In this document: one piece after another, positions 11,291 to 24,500 of the stretch
Layout: every line of letters starts with the position of its first letter
How positions within the stretch are numbered: position 1 is the stretch's first letter
NCBI GenBank assembly: GCA_017506865.1
Contig: JAFCMP010000549.1
Coordinates: forward strand, 62,001-126,000
DNA: 64,000 nucleotides
Direction: 5' to 3'
DNA from: Tribonema minus
Lineage: Eukaryota > Sar > Xanthophyceae > Tribonematales > Tribonemataceae
Notes under the pieces: generated by a model
Database searches by the model: none
What the model was told of the DNA's origin: nothing
Seen by the model: only the letters and a program-made list of their open reading frames with translations
Program-made: the position numbers and the translations under genes

Positions 11291-12888
11291 GGATGTTCAA
11301 GTTGAAGTTGAGGTTGGTGGTTGGGGCGGTTGATCGAGGGGGGAGGGGGGGTGGCGTGCCGCATCAATAGGCTACACATTGGAAGCGTGAACAGCAGTGT
11401 TTAGTGCAGGCGCTATGTACTGGAGACAGGGGCAGTAGAAGTGCGTCGCTGCGCGCGGTGAATGCACGTGGAGTGTCATCACCGTTTGCACGGCAGGTCT
11501 CGAGCCCGTGCACTGGCAGATACGTGCAGCAAGAGCCTACATCAAGCAATCAGCGCAAGGGGGAGCGAGACAACACTCAAGGTGACAGCGAGGCAAAGGT
11601 TGTGTAGAGCACCATTTGCCCTCGCCTTTGATACAGGCAGCAGAGGTTGCAGACAGGATGGGGAGCGGGGAGGGGGGGGGGTTGTACATAGTTGGCGCAA
11701 CATGCAAGTGCGTGCCGCAGCCAATTAACCTTTGTCAACGACGGCGAAAAAGACCGGGAGCCACTGCACACTGCTCAGCTATGAGACTTGCTCCGTATGA
11801 ACTGTGTACTACGCACGACGGTATTCGGTGCATGGCAATACACATGTGTTCATCATTGAATACTTTTCTATGATGCGCGCGTGAGTTTGCTGCTGATTGT
11901 GCGTACATCGGCGCAGGTGTCCGCATGGAACCACATCGAGCTTTGTACCTGCATGACACCTACACAACAGCTTTTACATCATCGAATGCTGAAATTCACA
12001 AGTATGTATTTGCAAAGAGGTGATGGTGCAGGTTTCAGGGAAAACACATCAAGTGCACAGGCAGTAGAGCAAAAGGGGGATGGGGAATTTCTTCGTAAAC
12101 ACCATTAGCAATGTGGAAACGTGCGGGGGCAAGTCTCCAGCCATGGTGATGCACTGCTGATGCGTCTTGTGCAAGGAGGCTTGCACATGGTGCAGAACAA
12201 TGGCAGCCCGACACAATGATATTTTGAGTTTTGCTATGCCAGCGTGTCTTACAACGCCTACGTGTCGCAGTGAGAGAGCAGTCCTAACAGCGTGCGGCAA
12301 GTCCTCACGACAATGGGGCAGGCATTGAAACACAAGCCACTCCAAGACAGCGCAGGTACTTCATGGCTGTGGGTGCCATGCTTGTATTACAAGGAAGACT
12401 CTCTCGCAGTGGTTGCTGAGCAATGTTCAAGGGTCCCACGCACGCCTCAAGGTCAGACTCGTGGGCCAGCCATAGTCAGCTAGCTGCCAGTCCCGCAGCT
12501 CTGCAGCGGAAGCCATGCGCATTGTGCGCGGGTGCCACAGCCTCCCACATACATACTGCTACATACCGCTACACCGCCCTGCCATCTCATTGGGCGCTTG
12601 AGCCATGACGCACGACAATGCGGTGGCCGCGGCTCTCCAGCCCCCGATTCAGTATGATTGGCAGCAACTGAACAATGACACAATGGCGACCCTGTCTGGC
12701 CAATCCGTTTCTCAGCAGAGTCAGCAGTAGGCAAAAGCTGTGCATGCAGGACTGCCTTCTCACTGGGCACACTCGCCACGACACACACCGAGCCATGACA
12801 CCGCCAGGTCGGCTCGTTGCGATTGGCAGCAGCCAAACAATGCCAGTAGCCCAACAGCGATGCGGCAACGCTGTCTCGCCAGACCGTC
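11291..12888. other. Convergent intergenic region between the LEA-like gene and TRAPPC10
   Basis: The two genes end tail to tail here. I see no supported coding region between them. At about 12610-12735 and 12770-12900 there are two related units sharing GATTGGCAGCAGCCAAACAA, CTGTCTCGCCAGACCG and CAGTAGGC. The second includes the TRAPPC10 stop codon and last codons, so the terminal exon edge is duplicated into the 3' flank, as at GPX. Confidence 0.65.
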
Positions 12889-15800
12889 TCAGTAGGGCCG
12901 GCAGTAGGCCACGGTCTGTGCGCGCGGCGCCACCACTACCCCCTGCCCCCCCGCGCACATGTCATCGCTGCCGGCCAGAGCCTCCTCGTGCACCACTTCG
13001 ATGCTGGCGCGTGGATCAACGCCCAGCTGCGCAGTTGCGGCGAGCAGAGGGCGTGCGACGCTCCACATTTGAAGTATACAGACATGCTTCAAGTTTACAC
13101 TTCTTGTAGGGATATTTGGAAAGCAGAGTGCAGGTGACACTGTGGAACTGCTGGGTTTGGAGTCATCGTGAGGCATCGCGTTGCACATACGTGAGAGCGC
13201 GTGCTTCGAAAGCAGTTTGAAAAGGAACAGGCCCGTTCAAGCGCATTCATAGTAGTGGGAAGGGGAAGGGACTGAATCAGGCAAGCGCATTTGCGTGTGC
13301 AATCACATGAGTCCAAATAGAAATCGCGACTTGGCTGCCACGAGCAATCTGCATAACATCACTTGAGGAGCATCAATCCGTCATTGACAAGGCTGGGGCC
13401 ACTTCTGCAGTACTGTCAGGTATGGAACGAAGTACAGCCAGCGTATTAGGGCAACCAAACATGGCAGGCAGTACGCTGCAGCGCACAGCCGTCTACAGAT
13501 GTCCAATCCTTGCGCTATACGCCAATGCGCTACACATGCCCCAACATCAAGGGGTTTAGCGTGAATTAGGGTTACAGGTAGGGTTAGGATTAGGGCACGC
13601 GTCAGTGCATCAACTCTGATGAAAGGCAATAGCATTACTGCCAAACAACCATGCAATCCAAATGGCAAGGCAGACTTGATGCCAGCAGTGCCTTTTCCAA
13701 CAAATGCAACTGCCGAGCAGCCTGTACATGGGGCATGTACACTTACAGTACAGCTGGACACTTGAGGTCCTGTACTTGAAAGTATATGTCAGGCATACCC
13801 AGAATTGGCTTGTGTGTGTGCAAATGCCGCCTCCTCAATGGCGAAGCTTCAGTCAAAAGCATACCTACATACCTCTAGAACTGGCAGCTGCAGACGCCCA
13901 GCGCGCACGGGCACCAGCATGCAGTTCGTAAGCAGCAGCTCTCCGCTGTCGCTCCCGCCGCCCGCTGCGGCGGCGGCGCTTTTAAGTTTGGCAACCCCTG
14001 ACGTCGTTCCGGCGACCATCCAGTCTGGCACACGCAGGAAGAAAGCGGCGTCGCACGTCCAAGTCAGTGCTCCGACTGGAGTGGCACTCCCTTGATTTGC
14101 GCACTTTAGTGTGCAGATTGTGCATACCGTGATTTGCAACTGAACGGTGCAGTGGCGGTCTTTCCAGGCATCGTGCGTGTCAGGTGGGGCATGGCGTCGA
14201 ACGCCACCCCAACCCTCGCCCAAACCCTAATCCTAAGCCTGGGGAGAAAAATCTCATTTTCTCACAGAATCATGAACACTCGAAGTATGCCCAGTTTAAG
14301 GTACTGCAGAGTGGTCATCGCAGTGCAAGAGAGTCATCGATGATGCTGCGCACTTAGACGGGAAAAAGTCATTGTCGTGCAGCGCCAGCCAAGGCAATCA
14401 GTGCCTGGTACAAACCTGCAGCCACCACGCCAGTGCTGCTGCGTTGCACTGGAAGAGCACTTGCAGCGGAAACGCAAACATGCCCTTGATGCTGTGCGCA
14501 GTGCTGCCTCTGCAGAGAGAGTTACAGTCGATTGAATCACATCACTTATACAACAACACTTTTGATCTGGCATTTGTTGTCACAATCGACGAGCTTGAAA
14601 AGAAGCAAGGCGCAGCTCGCTCAACCATGGCCGCCTAGGGCAGACAGATGAAGTCTGGCTGAGCAAAATGCTAATGCGGAATTGAGCACACTGCCCCGCT
14701 TGTTTTGCACATGCTCCTTACCTCTACCTAGGTGATGGCTGTAAGAGATAAAGTTCGCATCAGGGAAAGGCATGTGAAGTCTTGCTGAGCAAAAGGCAAA
14801 TGCGGGATTGAGCGCGCTGCCCTACTTGTTTCACATGCGCTCCTTACCTCTGCCTAGGTTGAGGCTGTTGAAGATGAAGTTCGCATCAGAGTAAGGCATG
14901 TGAAGTCTTGCTGGAGAAATAGCAAATGCGGAACTGAGCGCATTGCCTTAAGTGTTTCGCACATGCTCCTTACCTCTGCCTAGGTGAAGGCTGTTGAAAT
15001 GAAGTTCGCATCGGAGGAAGGCATGTGAAGTCTTGCTGAACAAAGAGCGAATGCGGAGTTGAGCACGCTGCACTACATGTTTCGCGCACACTGCTTACCT
15101 CTGCCTAGGTTGAGGCTGTTGAGGATGAAGTTCGCATCAAAGAACTGCATGTGAAGTCTTGCTGAACAAATAGCAAATGCGAGATTCAGCGTGTTGCCTT
15201 TAGTGTTTCGCACGCACTGCTTACCTCTGCCTAGGTTGAGGCTGAAAGGCAGGGCGCCGTTAAGCATCGCTGCATCGCCCTCGTACCTCACGCTGCCACC
15301 GCAGCACAGCACACACAGCATGACAAGGTGCTATCGTCAGGTTTATACGCAAGAAGAACACAGGCGCTGTGTTGCACATGATGTTATGTTACGAGATGCA
15401 ATCATCAGAAATTGAACTCAAGACCAGATTGAGCGCACGGTTAGGATTGGGGGTTGCACACACGGCCGCAGTGCAGCAACGCGAGCGCATGGTAATCAAC
15501 GCACAGGCGACGGTAGCGCGCGCGTGTCGGTTTGGAAGATCTGCTTCATGAGACGCGCACAACGATTGGGGTAACATGAAAGTTTGGTTGCCCTGTCGGT
15601 GGTGGTTGCGCCAACATGTGGACCAACATGGATTGATGCTGAACAATGTGCACTGCATCTGCCGAGAGCCGTGCTGGAGGACCGTGTGAGCACCCTGCAT
15701 GTACACCACACCCTAATCCTAAGTACACGTGCAAGACGCACCCCATTGTCGCCACGCATGAAAGCGGACTTTAGCGCTGTGCCCATGCCTGTGTTTACCA

Positions 15801-18800
15801 GCGCCAACAAAGGCACTGCAGAAATTCCAACGCATGCCAGGGCAGCGAATGCGCTGTGATGTCAGCAGACCATTTAGCTGAACAGCCGCAACCAGGTCAT
15901 AATCATGCGGTTACCATTTCTGAATATTTCACAAGACTGTCATGTCATGTCATCGAACGGCAGCAACTGGTTCATGAATACTTCATGAAAAGCATGCAGT
16001 CATTGAACACCAGCAATTGGCTCATGAATATGCAGCGCGGAAGGCAACGCAAATATACATAGAAGTACATGCATACACGATCGCAGGGCGCCACTCCGGG
16101 CATTGGGAGCATGGTGGCAAGTCTCTGCAGTATTGAATCATACTTATACTCATATGCTGAATAGAGACCTCCTTCGCCCCGCCCCCTTAATAAGCACATT
16201 TCACATACCTGAACTTGCAGCTGACAGGCTCAGCCACAACCAGATGCTTGAGCTTGGATGCCTGAAAACGACAGGGCAAACAGGGTAGAAAAACACATTC
16301 AAGTCACAGGCCTGCCCAATGAAACGAAGCATAGGCACAAACTAGATGCATGTGTACCTGACACAGACACACTGAAGTAGATCGGAAAAGCAGTTTGAAC
16401 GTCCTTTGCGGGTTTTTGACAGTCCAAGCGAGAACTGATCAAAAGAACTTGGTGGAACTTTGATCACAAGCATGGAGGTTATTTTGTCAGCTGCGATGTC
16501 GCTTCAACTGTTGATGTGGAGCGCTGCTGCTGACACCATCTGAGCGTCACCTGCACGCTGCGACACACTACACGAGGCACCCGAACGTGCTGCGAGGCTC
16601 TGCTGCACTGGCTCGCCGGCAGCTCTGGTGTGAAAGCAGTCTAGACACTTACACGTCTGCTCATGACAGCTACTCCCCTTCAAACATCAGCTGCCCTTTA
16701 TTGCAGCAGTGACCAGCAAGTGCAGCTCGTCACGTGCCGCCATGCGCTCGCCAAAAGCTTGAAGTTGAACACTGCTTGCAAGTTACGCACGCGGGCTAAT
16801 TGTATTGCGCTAGACACAGAACTATTACTGTACTATTTGAAGATGAAGTTGAGTAGCAGCCGCCGTGCGCTCGCCACAGGTCCCAAGCTGGAACATGCGC
16901 TTGCGAGCAAACTCGGGGCAACTGCACCACGCACTTGAAGAAGACTGAAATAGTTGAAGTTGAAGTTGAGTGCTGAGCGCTGTCACCTGCGGCTCCAGCT
17001 GCGCGCGGCAGTGCAGCACCAGGCCCGCTGCGGGGAGGCCATGACCGGCGGTGAAGCCGACCACTATCGGCAGGTCAAGCGTGTAGAGACGGGGCTCGAG
17101 AGGGCGGCACAGCGCGCGCGCCGCCACCTGAGCTGCTGCGGGCGTGGTGCCGTTGCCTGTGCGGTGGCAATGTTGTGAAGAAGCATCAGACATGTGAGAA
17201 CATTAGTTGCTAGAATTGTATGATTTGAAGGGCAAGTTAACAGCGTGAGCGGACATGTCGGGGCGCTCGCGGTGCTGGAGCGCGCACACTCGCAATGAAT
17301 TCATAAATTAATGACATAATCAAGTCATGGATTCATAACACGCGCGCATGTGATCATTGTGCTAGTGGTGCGCTGGCAGCGGGATGCAGCATAAGCTGGC
17401 TACATCAGAAGTAGACTGAAGTCACAGTACAATACACCACTTCACAGAAAGTCGCTTTGATGCCATTACACAAACATCAAACTTCGTACTTGCGCCTTCA
17501 TGCTGCATGGGGCTTTGACGAGGGCGGTCCTGCTCATGAAACAGATTGAAATAGTACGCCTACATATATGTTATGTGTACTTCGTTTTACATCACACGAA
17601 GTCTCCCTGTCAATCAATTCGAAGTACACAGAGCAACCTGCTCAAGGCGCTTCACAGCAAGTACTTCAAGTACTTGAAGTTTGACTGTCACGAACCTTGC
17701 GCCTCAGCCGCAGCCGCAGCGCGATACAGTCAGGCGCAGGCAGCTGCCGGGCGTCACGTTGGAGGGCCACGTGTTGAAGTACAGACATCCAAAATTGAAG
17801 TACGGACATCATGTGTACAGGTAGGCAAATACTTGGAGGTTTTGACACGCAATCACGATTTGCAGCGATCGTATATCATGTGTGAAGTCACACACCTGTC
17901 GCCGCGGCAGCGCGATACGTCAGGCGCAGGCAGCTGTCCCCTGGCGTCGCGTTAGAGGGGTCGTGCGCAATGCCCAGCAGGACGCGCACGACTTGACAGG
18001 GGAGAAATGTGGCGCGCGCCGCAACGCCCAGAGAGTGCATTTCCAGAGAGAGTGCAGTGCCGAGTAGCGCGTCGCACGTCTGCAACGGGCAGGTTGCAGG
18101 CGAAGGATACTTCAATTTGAAGTGCTCGGACAGCAGTGCGCGAAGGTGAGCGTGAAGCAGGGTCAGGATTAGGGCTACGATTAGGGCCAGAGAGTGCATT
18201 TTCAGAGAGAGCGCTGTGCCGAGTAGCGCATCGCACGTCTGCACGGGAGAACAAGCGCAGGTAGGGTTAGGGCTAGAATTAGGGTTAGGGCTAGGTTTAG
18301 GGTTAGGGTCAGTGCCAGAGAGTGCATCTCCAGCGACAGCGCCGTTCCGAGAAGGGCGCCGCACGTCTGCGCGGGAGCGCAAGCGCAGGTAGGGGTCGGG
18401 CTAGGGTGAGGGTGAACGCTACTACTTTGAAGTAGAAGGTTAGGGCCAGCGATGTTCTTCATGGCGAATATGAGACTGTCGTGCGACCAGTGCTGATCTG
18501 ACCTGTTGTAAACAACAACGACATAATCATGCCTCCATGTTCTGTACAGCGCACCATTGAAAACGGGGGTTTCCCACCTCGCCTGCGATGGGTCTGCTGC
18601 GAATACCGCAGCAATGTTCTTCTGCGGCGCATCATTGAGCACAGGGGGGTCCCTCACCTCAACCGTGATGGGCACCAGCGATACGCACACCAGGGTCCCC
18701 TCGACGATCACCATGCCAGGGGAGTAGCCCCCCGCTCTGAAGTCCGCTATGTATGTTGTTTACAGCACATCATTGATATTGGGGGGGTATCTCACCTCAA

Positions 18801-21546
18801 CCGTGATGGGCACCAGCGACACGCACACCAGGGTCCCCTTGACGATCACCATGCCAGGGGAGTAGCCCCCCGCTCTGAAGTCCGCTATGTATGTTGTTTA
18901 CAGCACATCATTGATATTGGGGGGGTATCTCACCTCAACCGTGATGGGCACCAGCGACACGCACACCAGGGTCCCCTCGACGATCACCATTCCAGGGGGG
19001 TAGCCCCCCGCTCTGAAGGCCACCTCAAAGGGGGCCGACACATGCACCTGCGGGCAGCAAGCGGTTAGGGTTAGGGTTAGAAGCTGACACGTGCACCTTG
19101 CGGCGGCAGACGGCAACAGGTCCCATCCAGTGAGCGATTAGGGTTAGGGTCAGGGTGACGGGGTATACATCCAGTGCAGGAGATGAGAGGTCAGTGCAGC
19201 GGTCAATGCTATGCCGAACAAGTCGGTGCCAGTCGCAACTCGCTGTAGTGCATCAGGGGAATTCACCCCCCTTTCTAGTCGTGGTGATATGTTCAAGCCC
19301 ACAATGCTGGGGGGCTTGTGGGGGGGGTGGGGGAGGGGGGGGGGGGGTACCCCCGAGAACAAATGGTGTGCGAGCAGTGTTGAGAGCGATGGTCAGTGCT
19401 ATGTTGATTGAGCACGATGCCCAGCCTCAACATTGTCCCGTCAGGGCGCGCCACAGCATGGCATCTGCGGCGTCGTGGGATTCTGACCCTGATCCTAATC
19501 CTACCCCTAACTATAACCCAAAACCTAACCCTGATGCTTTGTAGAGGTAAAAGCACATTGAAGTAATGTGTATGGGGCCATGGCATGTCATCTTGAGCAT
19601 GCTACGCAAGCTAATGAGGCAATGCTCAGCACTTGAAACAGAGGCTTCACACAGCTTCTCTTGCTGAGCATTGTGAATGACGCGCTTCGCAAACGAAAAA
19701 AAGCTCTGTGTCTCTGCCACCAGCGACCTTTCCCTGGTCAGCATTGGGGTGAAACGTGAAACTCGACTGTTGCATGCATCAGCACAGAAACATACTTTTG
19801 AAGTACGTACACTCGCCCTCAGCGAGAACTTACAAGGAGTACATACACAGTAGCACAAAGCAGCCGTCAGAACACGCTCAGAACACGCTCAGTTCAAGGG
19901 AACACTGGTGGAATCACGTGCGGGCTGACCTTTGAGGTGGCCAGTGTGGTGCGGGATACCGGAACAGCGGAGCGCTGCTGCTGCTGCGGCTGCTGCACGT
20001 GCTGCGCTTGCATCTCCGCGGTCACCGTAACATCGGTCCTGCAAGCCACAACCGCATACGGTGCAGCCGTGAGAGCATGACCACATATCTCAGATGCTTG
20101 AGCGTATGCAACAAGCACGTGGTGCAACTGACAACGGACGCCTGTGCTCAGCCTGACTATAAGTCAAGGTGAGTCTCCCCTCAATCTTGGTTGGTGAAGC
20201 GCACGGACAATAAACGCAGTGCATCCGTGCAGGCATGATCACACTGCTCAAGTGCACCGCCAACTGCTACAGGCGGCTGGTACAGGTGCGAGCGCGCCCT
20301 GCATAAAAACGATGCAACCAATGAATGCACACGCGTTGCATTGCTGGCATGCGCCGCCGCCAGTTATACCTACGTACCTCTGCAGCCTGCTGAAACGGAC
20401 TTGTAACAGACACAACCGACAAAAGTACTCACGCCGCCGGCACGCGCCGCCAGGTGTACCACCAGCTCCACACGGCGCCTTTCGGCAGAGTCTAGATTGT
20501 ACCTACTCAAGTGCTGTACACGACTTGCAAATGATGCAATCGATGAGATGGCGCTCACGCAGCAACACAGTTCCACATAGGCCCCCTGCGGCAATGTCCA
20601 CGTGTACTTACCTACTCACCTACGCTCAACTGCCGTAACGGACTTGCGACCAATGAGAGAACGCTCATGCAGCGACACCAGCGCGCGCCGCCAGCTCCAC
20701 GGCCACCTCCACATACCCCCGCTAACCATTATCGTAACCCTGACGCTAACCTACCTACAGCCTGCTAAATCCGACTAATGGCCAATGCAACCAACAATAG
20801 AGCACTCGCGCCGCGACGCCGCCACGCGCCGCCAGCTCCACCGCCACCTCCACATAGCCCCCTTACCCAAACCCTAACCCAAACCCTAATCTACCTACCT
20901 ACCCTTAACTGCTGTGACCGAGTTTGCAAAACGAAGGGACCACTCACGCCGCGACACCCGCGCGTGCCGCCAGCTCCACGGCCACCTCCATTTAGCCCCA
21001 CTAACCCTTTATTGTAACCCTAACCCTAACCTACCTACCTACCTACCCTCAACTACCGTAACCGACTTGCAACCGATGAGAAAACACTCACGCAGCGACA
21101 CCGACGCGCGCCGCCAGCGCCACCGCCACCTCTACGTGCTGCCCAGCGGCAATGTCCACATGTACCTACCTACCCATGTGCTGTAACAGACTTGTAACCG
21201 ACGCAACCGACAAGAGAGCACTCACGCCGCAACACCCCTGCGCGCCGCCAGCTCCACGGCCACCTCAACATAGCCCCCCCAAACCCTTAATGTACCCCTA
21301 ACCTTAACCTACCTACCTACCCACAACTACCGTAACCGACTTGCAAACGATGAGAAAACACTCACGCAGCGACACCAACGCGCGCCGCCAGCTCCACCGC
21401 CACCTCTACGTGCTGCCCCGCGGCTATGTCTGGCAGCTGCACGGAGGCCTGCGCGCCGTCGCCGCTGCACGTGATGGCAGCGCTCCGCAGCGCGCTCTCG
21501 CCGTTAACGACTACTGCGGCGCGCGTGCCCTGAGCGAAGGTCAGGT
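12889..21546 (-). CDS. TRAPPC10: TRAPPC10 exons 32-40 (residues about 1096-1501, C-terminus)
   Basis: Exons: 32, 21546-21366; 33, 20038-19930; 34, 19047-18934; 35, 18079-17896; 36, 17156-16987; 37, 16261-16209; 38, 15292-15225; 39, 14075-13873; 40, 13026-12889. They form the C-terminal beta-sandwich and the Trs130-type end. Examples are HVEVAVELAARVGV in exon 32, SAPFEVAFRAGGYPPGMVI in exon 34, YTLDLPIVVGFTAGHGLPAA in exon 36, HLVVAEPVSCKF in exon 37 and FFLRVPDWMVAGTTSGV then LVPVRAGRLQLPVLE in exon 39. Exon 33 has a poly-Gln patch. The stop is TGA at 12891-12889. Junction phases are 2,0,0,1,0,2,1,0 and all match. The exon 40 acceptor at 13027 was chosen because it keeps phase and has a pyrimidine tract. 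Confidence 0.87.
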
Positions 21547-24500
21547 CTGCAGTAATGGGGGCGGGGGGGAGAGGGGGGTGGGGTACAAGGCGCAGGCGGG
21601 CAGGTGCGAGATTCACGCTGAGAGTCCGACGGTGCAAGCTGGTATCACACGGTGTGCGGTGTGCGCAGCTATGCGCGTTCGCTATTGGTGCTGCTTTCTG
21701 AAAGCGTGTGTGTGTGCGAAAGTTGAAGAGCCGTGCTTCCTGAGGTTGAAGCTGACGCACCATCTGCAGCAGAAGCATTGCTCAGCTACGAAAATGAGCA
21801 CAAAGCTTGTCAGGGGCGGTAAACACTGACAGCAAATGATGCCACTTCACAGAAGATCGTGCATTCCAGTCTATATGACATTCAAGATTGTTGCAACGAA
21901 GAGAGCTGTTGCTCACTACCCTGCTGCTCCACATCGGCAGATGTAGACATCGAGTGACCAATGCAACAGAAGACCGACGCCAGTCGTGTGCTGCTAGAAG
22001 TGAATGTATTGTGGTCTGTCAACCAGCAAGTGTAACTGCCGTAACCGTCCAGCGTGCAAACAGCAATGAGCATGTTACTGCCAATGCAAGGCTCCAGTGT
22101 GGAGAGTAGGATTGCACGAAACCGTATTTGGCCACACAAATACGGCGTATTTGGGGCGTATTTGGCAACCAGGAGTACGTCTTGAGCAAACCTTAACATG
22201 ATGATATGCTGCGCGAAGGGCGTATTTGTGGGGCATGTGGTGAGTCTGCTCGATTCCGAGCATATACAATCCACCACAAAAGGGGCACTTGAACTCAGAC
22301 ATAAACTTCAAGAAAAAGTACCCTTTGTAACCCTAGTGGAGAGTCACCTGGTGAAGAAGAGCGCAGCACCACCACAGGCGCCACCAGCGCCTCTCGCTTG
22401 GACTCGACCAGCACCTGAGGGGGAGCGTCACCATGCAGACATGGCGTACTTCAACAACATGGCGTACTTCACCAGCCTGTTGAGTATCATGTAAACTGCA
22501 CTGTCACTCCCCAGGGCATTGAGAGCTGATGACCGCTGTCATGCATGGGGGTTAGTTGATTTTTTTTCCATATATTTTTTTCCATATTCGACAGTGCACT
22601 GTCACTCCCCAAGGCATCGAGAGATGATAAAAGCTGTCATGCATGGGGATCACTCGATTAAATTTGATAGGCACCAGCCTTGCAGGCCAACCAAGCCTCC
22701 TGCAAAGTTCAAGAGCGATGTGCACGGCTTGATTTGAAATGATTCAAGGGCTGGGTTGTTAGGGTTAGGGTCAGGGTTCAGGAGGCCTGTGCAACAACGG
22801 CGAGAGCGGGATGCTTGACGGTTTTTAAAACTTCAAGTATGCACGCCTTGAAGTACTTCAAAGTGACATATGATGACTTGTGCGCCCAGGTGTTTTCGAT
22901 AAACGCATATCTGCATCTGCACTACACTGTTGTCGGTACAACGCACTTGTGTCGGTACAACGCATCTCGGTACCTGTACGACACTATGCAACGCACCTCG
23001 GAACCTGTACGACACTTCACCTTATCTTTACGACACTGTCGTACACGTACCGAGATGCTTCTATGTTGTATCGACCACACCTGGGTGCACATAACAAAAA
23101 CGAGTTGGATGCATCTGCGCACCTGCATCAAGTACTTCAAAGTCATAAGATAACAACTTGTCATCCAGGTTATCTTATGACACGCTATTGTCATGTTGTT
23201 ATCTTATGACACTTTGAAGTACTTCATGGCATGCATGACACCATATTGATACACGTGTGCATTAGATACATACATGGAAACGAATCAAAAGATCGCAGAG
23301 CTCCAGGTGACAAAGCATGGTTAGCCGCCAAATTGAATGCCTTCCACCAATAACCACAACTTGTTTTTGTTTTTGTCGTCGTCGTCGTCGTTCTTGTTGT
23401 TTGTGTCATGATGTTATCGTATGCCACTTTGAAGTAATTCGAGGCATGCATGAAACATAGTTGATACAAGGGTGCATCGGACAGTCGCCACCCCCAATTC
23501 TGTGCCAACGCAATAAATTTGCGTCCCCCCTTCTTCCGAAGTTACGGGGTTAATTTGCCGAGTTCCTAGCATTTTTGAAAAACATAAACGCAAACCTCTA
23601 AAAAGTCTTGCATAGCGCACCTGTAGGGGGGCGGCGTGCCCTGGGGGGACAAAGGGGGGCCCAAACAGCGACAACGCCGCGGTGGGCTGGAACTCCGCGA
23701 CCTTGAATGCGCGCGCCGCGTCGGCAGCAAACCTGCAGCAGCGATCAGCAACATAGCATACGTATTCACGCGAACTTGGCAACTAGTCGCTCACATCACA
23801 AAGATGAAGGTGGAGGGTGACCACTGTTGAACCCTAATTGTAGGGTACGTGCGGTGGCAGCATACCCCTTCAAAACACCTGCTCATACCTATTGCACTTT
23901 GTAATTAAATCTCGCTCAGGGCGCGAGAAAGCCCAGATGATTGAAATCAAAGCTTGTGGTCTATGTGTCATGTGACAATCTGAAAGTGCCTCAATGACAA
24001 TCACTATTGACGTCGCCAAAAGGCATCTCCAACCCCCCCATTGTACTTTTGACTCATCCTCGCTTGGGGCGCGAAATGCCCAATTCTACGATATTCTGGG
24101 TGCTTTCGCAGGGTCAGGGTTGATTAACAGGAAGAATGCGCCCCGTGAGTATGTCTGTGCGCTGATGGGCGTGCTTTCTAAAATGCGTATTGAAAAGGGG
24201 GGGCATGGGTCACCCGCCCTGTCCGAGTTTGACGTGCATGCATACCGTATCGAGCAGCTCAGCGCGAATATCGAAATTACTTAATCAGCGTGGCAGAGCA
24301 GGACGCCCAAGGTAGACCCAACGCAGAAGTGCAGAACAGCACAGGATTACATGCCCGTGCCTCAAGCAGCTCCAACACCAATCCATCGTGAAACAGCGCT
24401 CACAAGAGGATTTGCTTCGTTTCCTGTCGTGAAGCCTTGATGTCGCACCTTGCAGCCGCTTCTCGTCACCTTGGTTCAAAAAGTATCACAACATCAAAGC

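Noticed and set aside
18640-19050. Mutually exclusive or duplicated exons at exon 34
   Set aside because: The copies have good donors, but no acceptor in the right phase was found and the neighbouring exons already join in frame.
20400-21430. CRISPR-like regular repeats
   Set aside because: The units contain an exon edge plus intron sequence, diverge gradually and lie in a eukaryotic intron. There are no cas genes and no constant repeat with unique spacers.
23481-23568. Working rRNA gene
   Set aside because: Only about 90 bp of conserved LSU rRNA is present and it lies within an intron.
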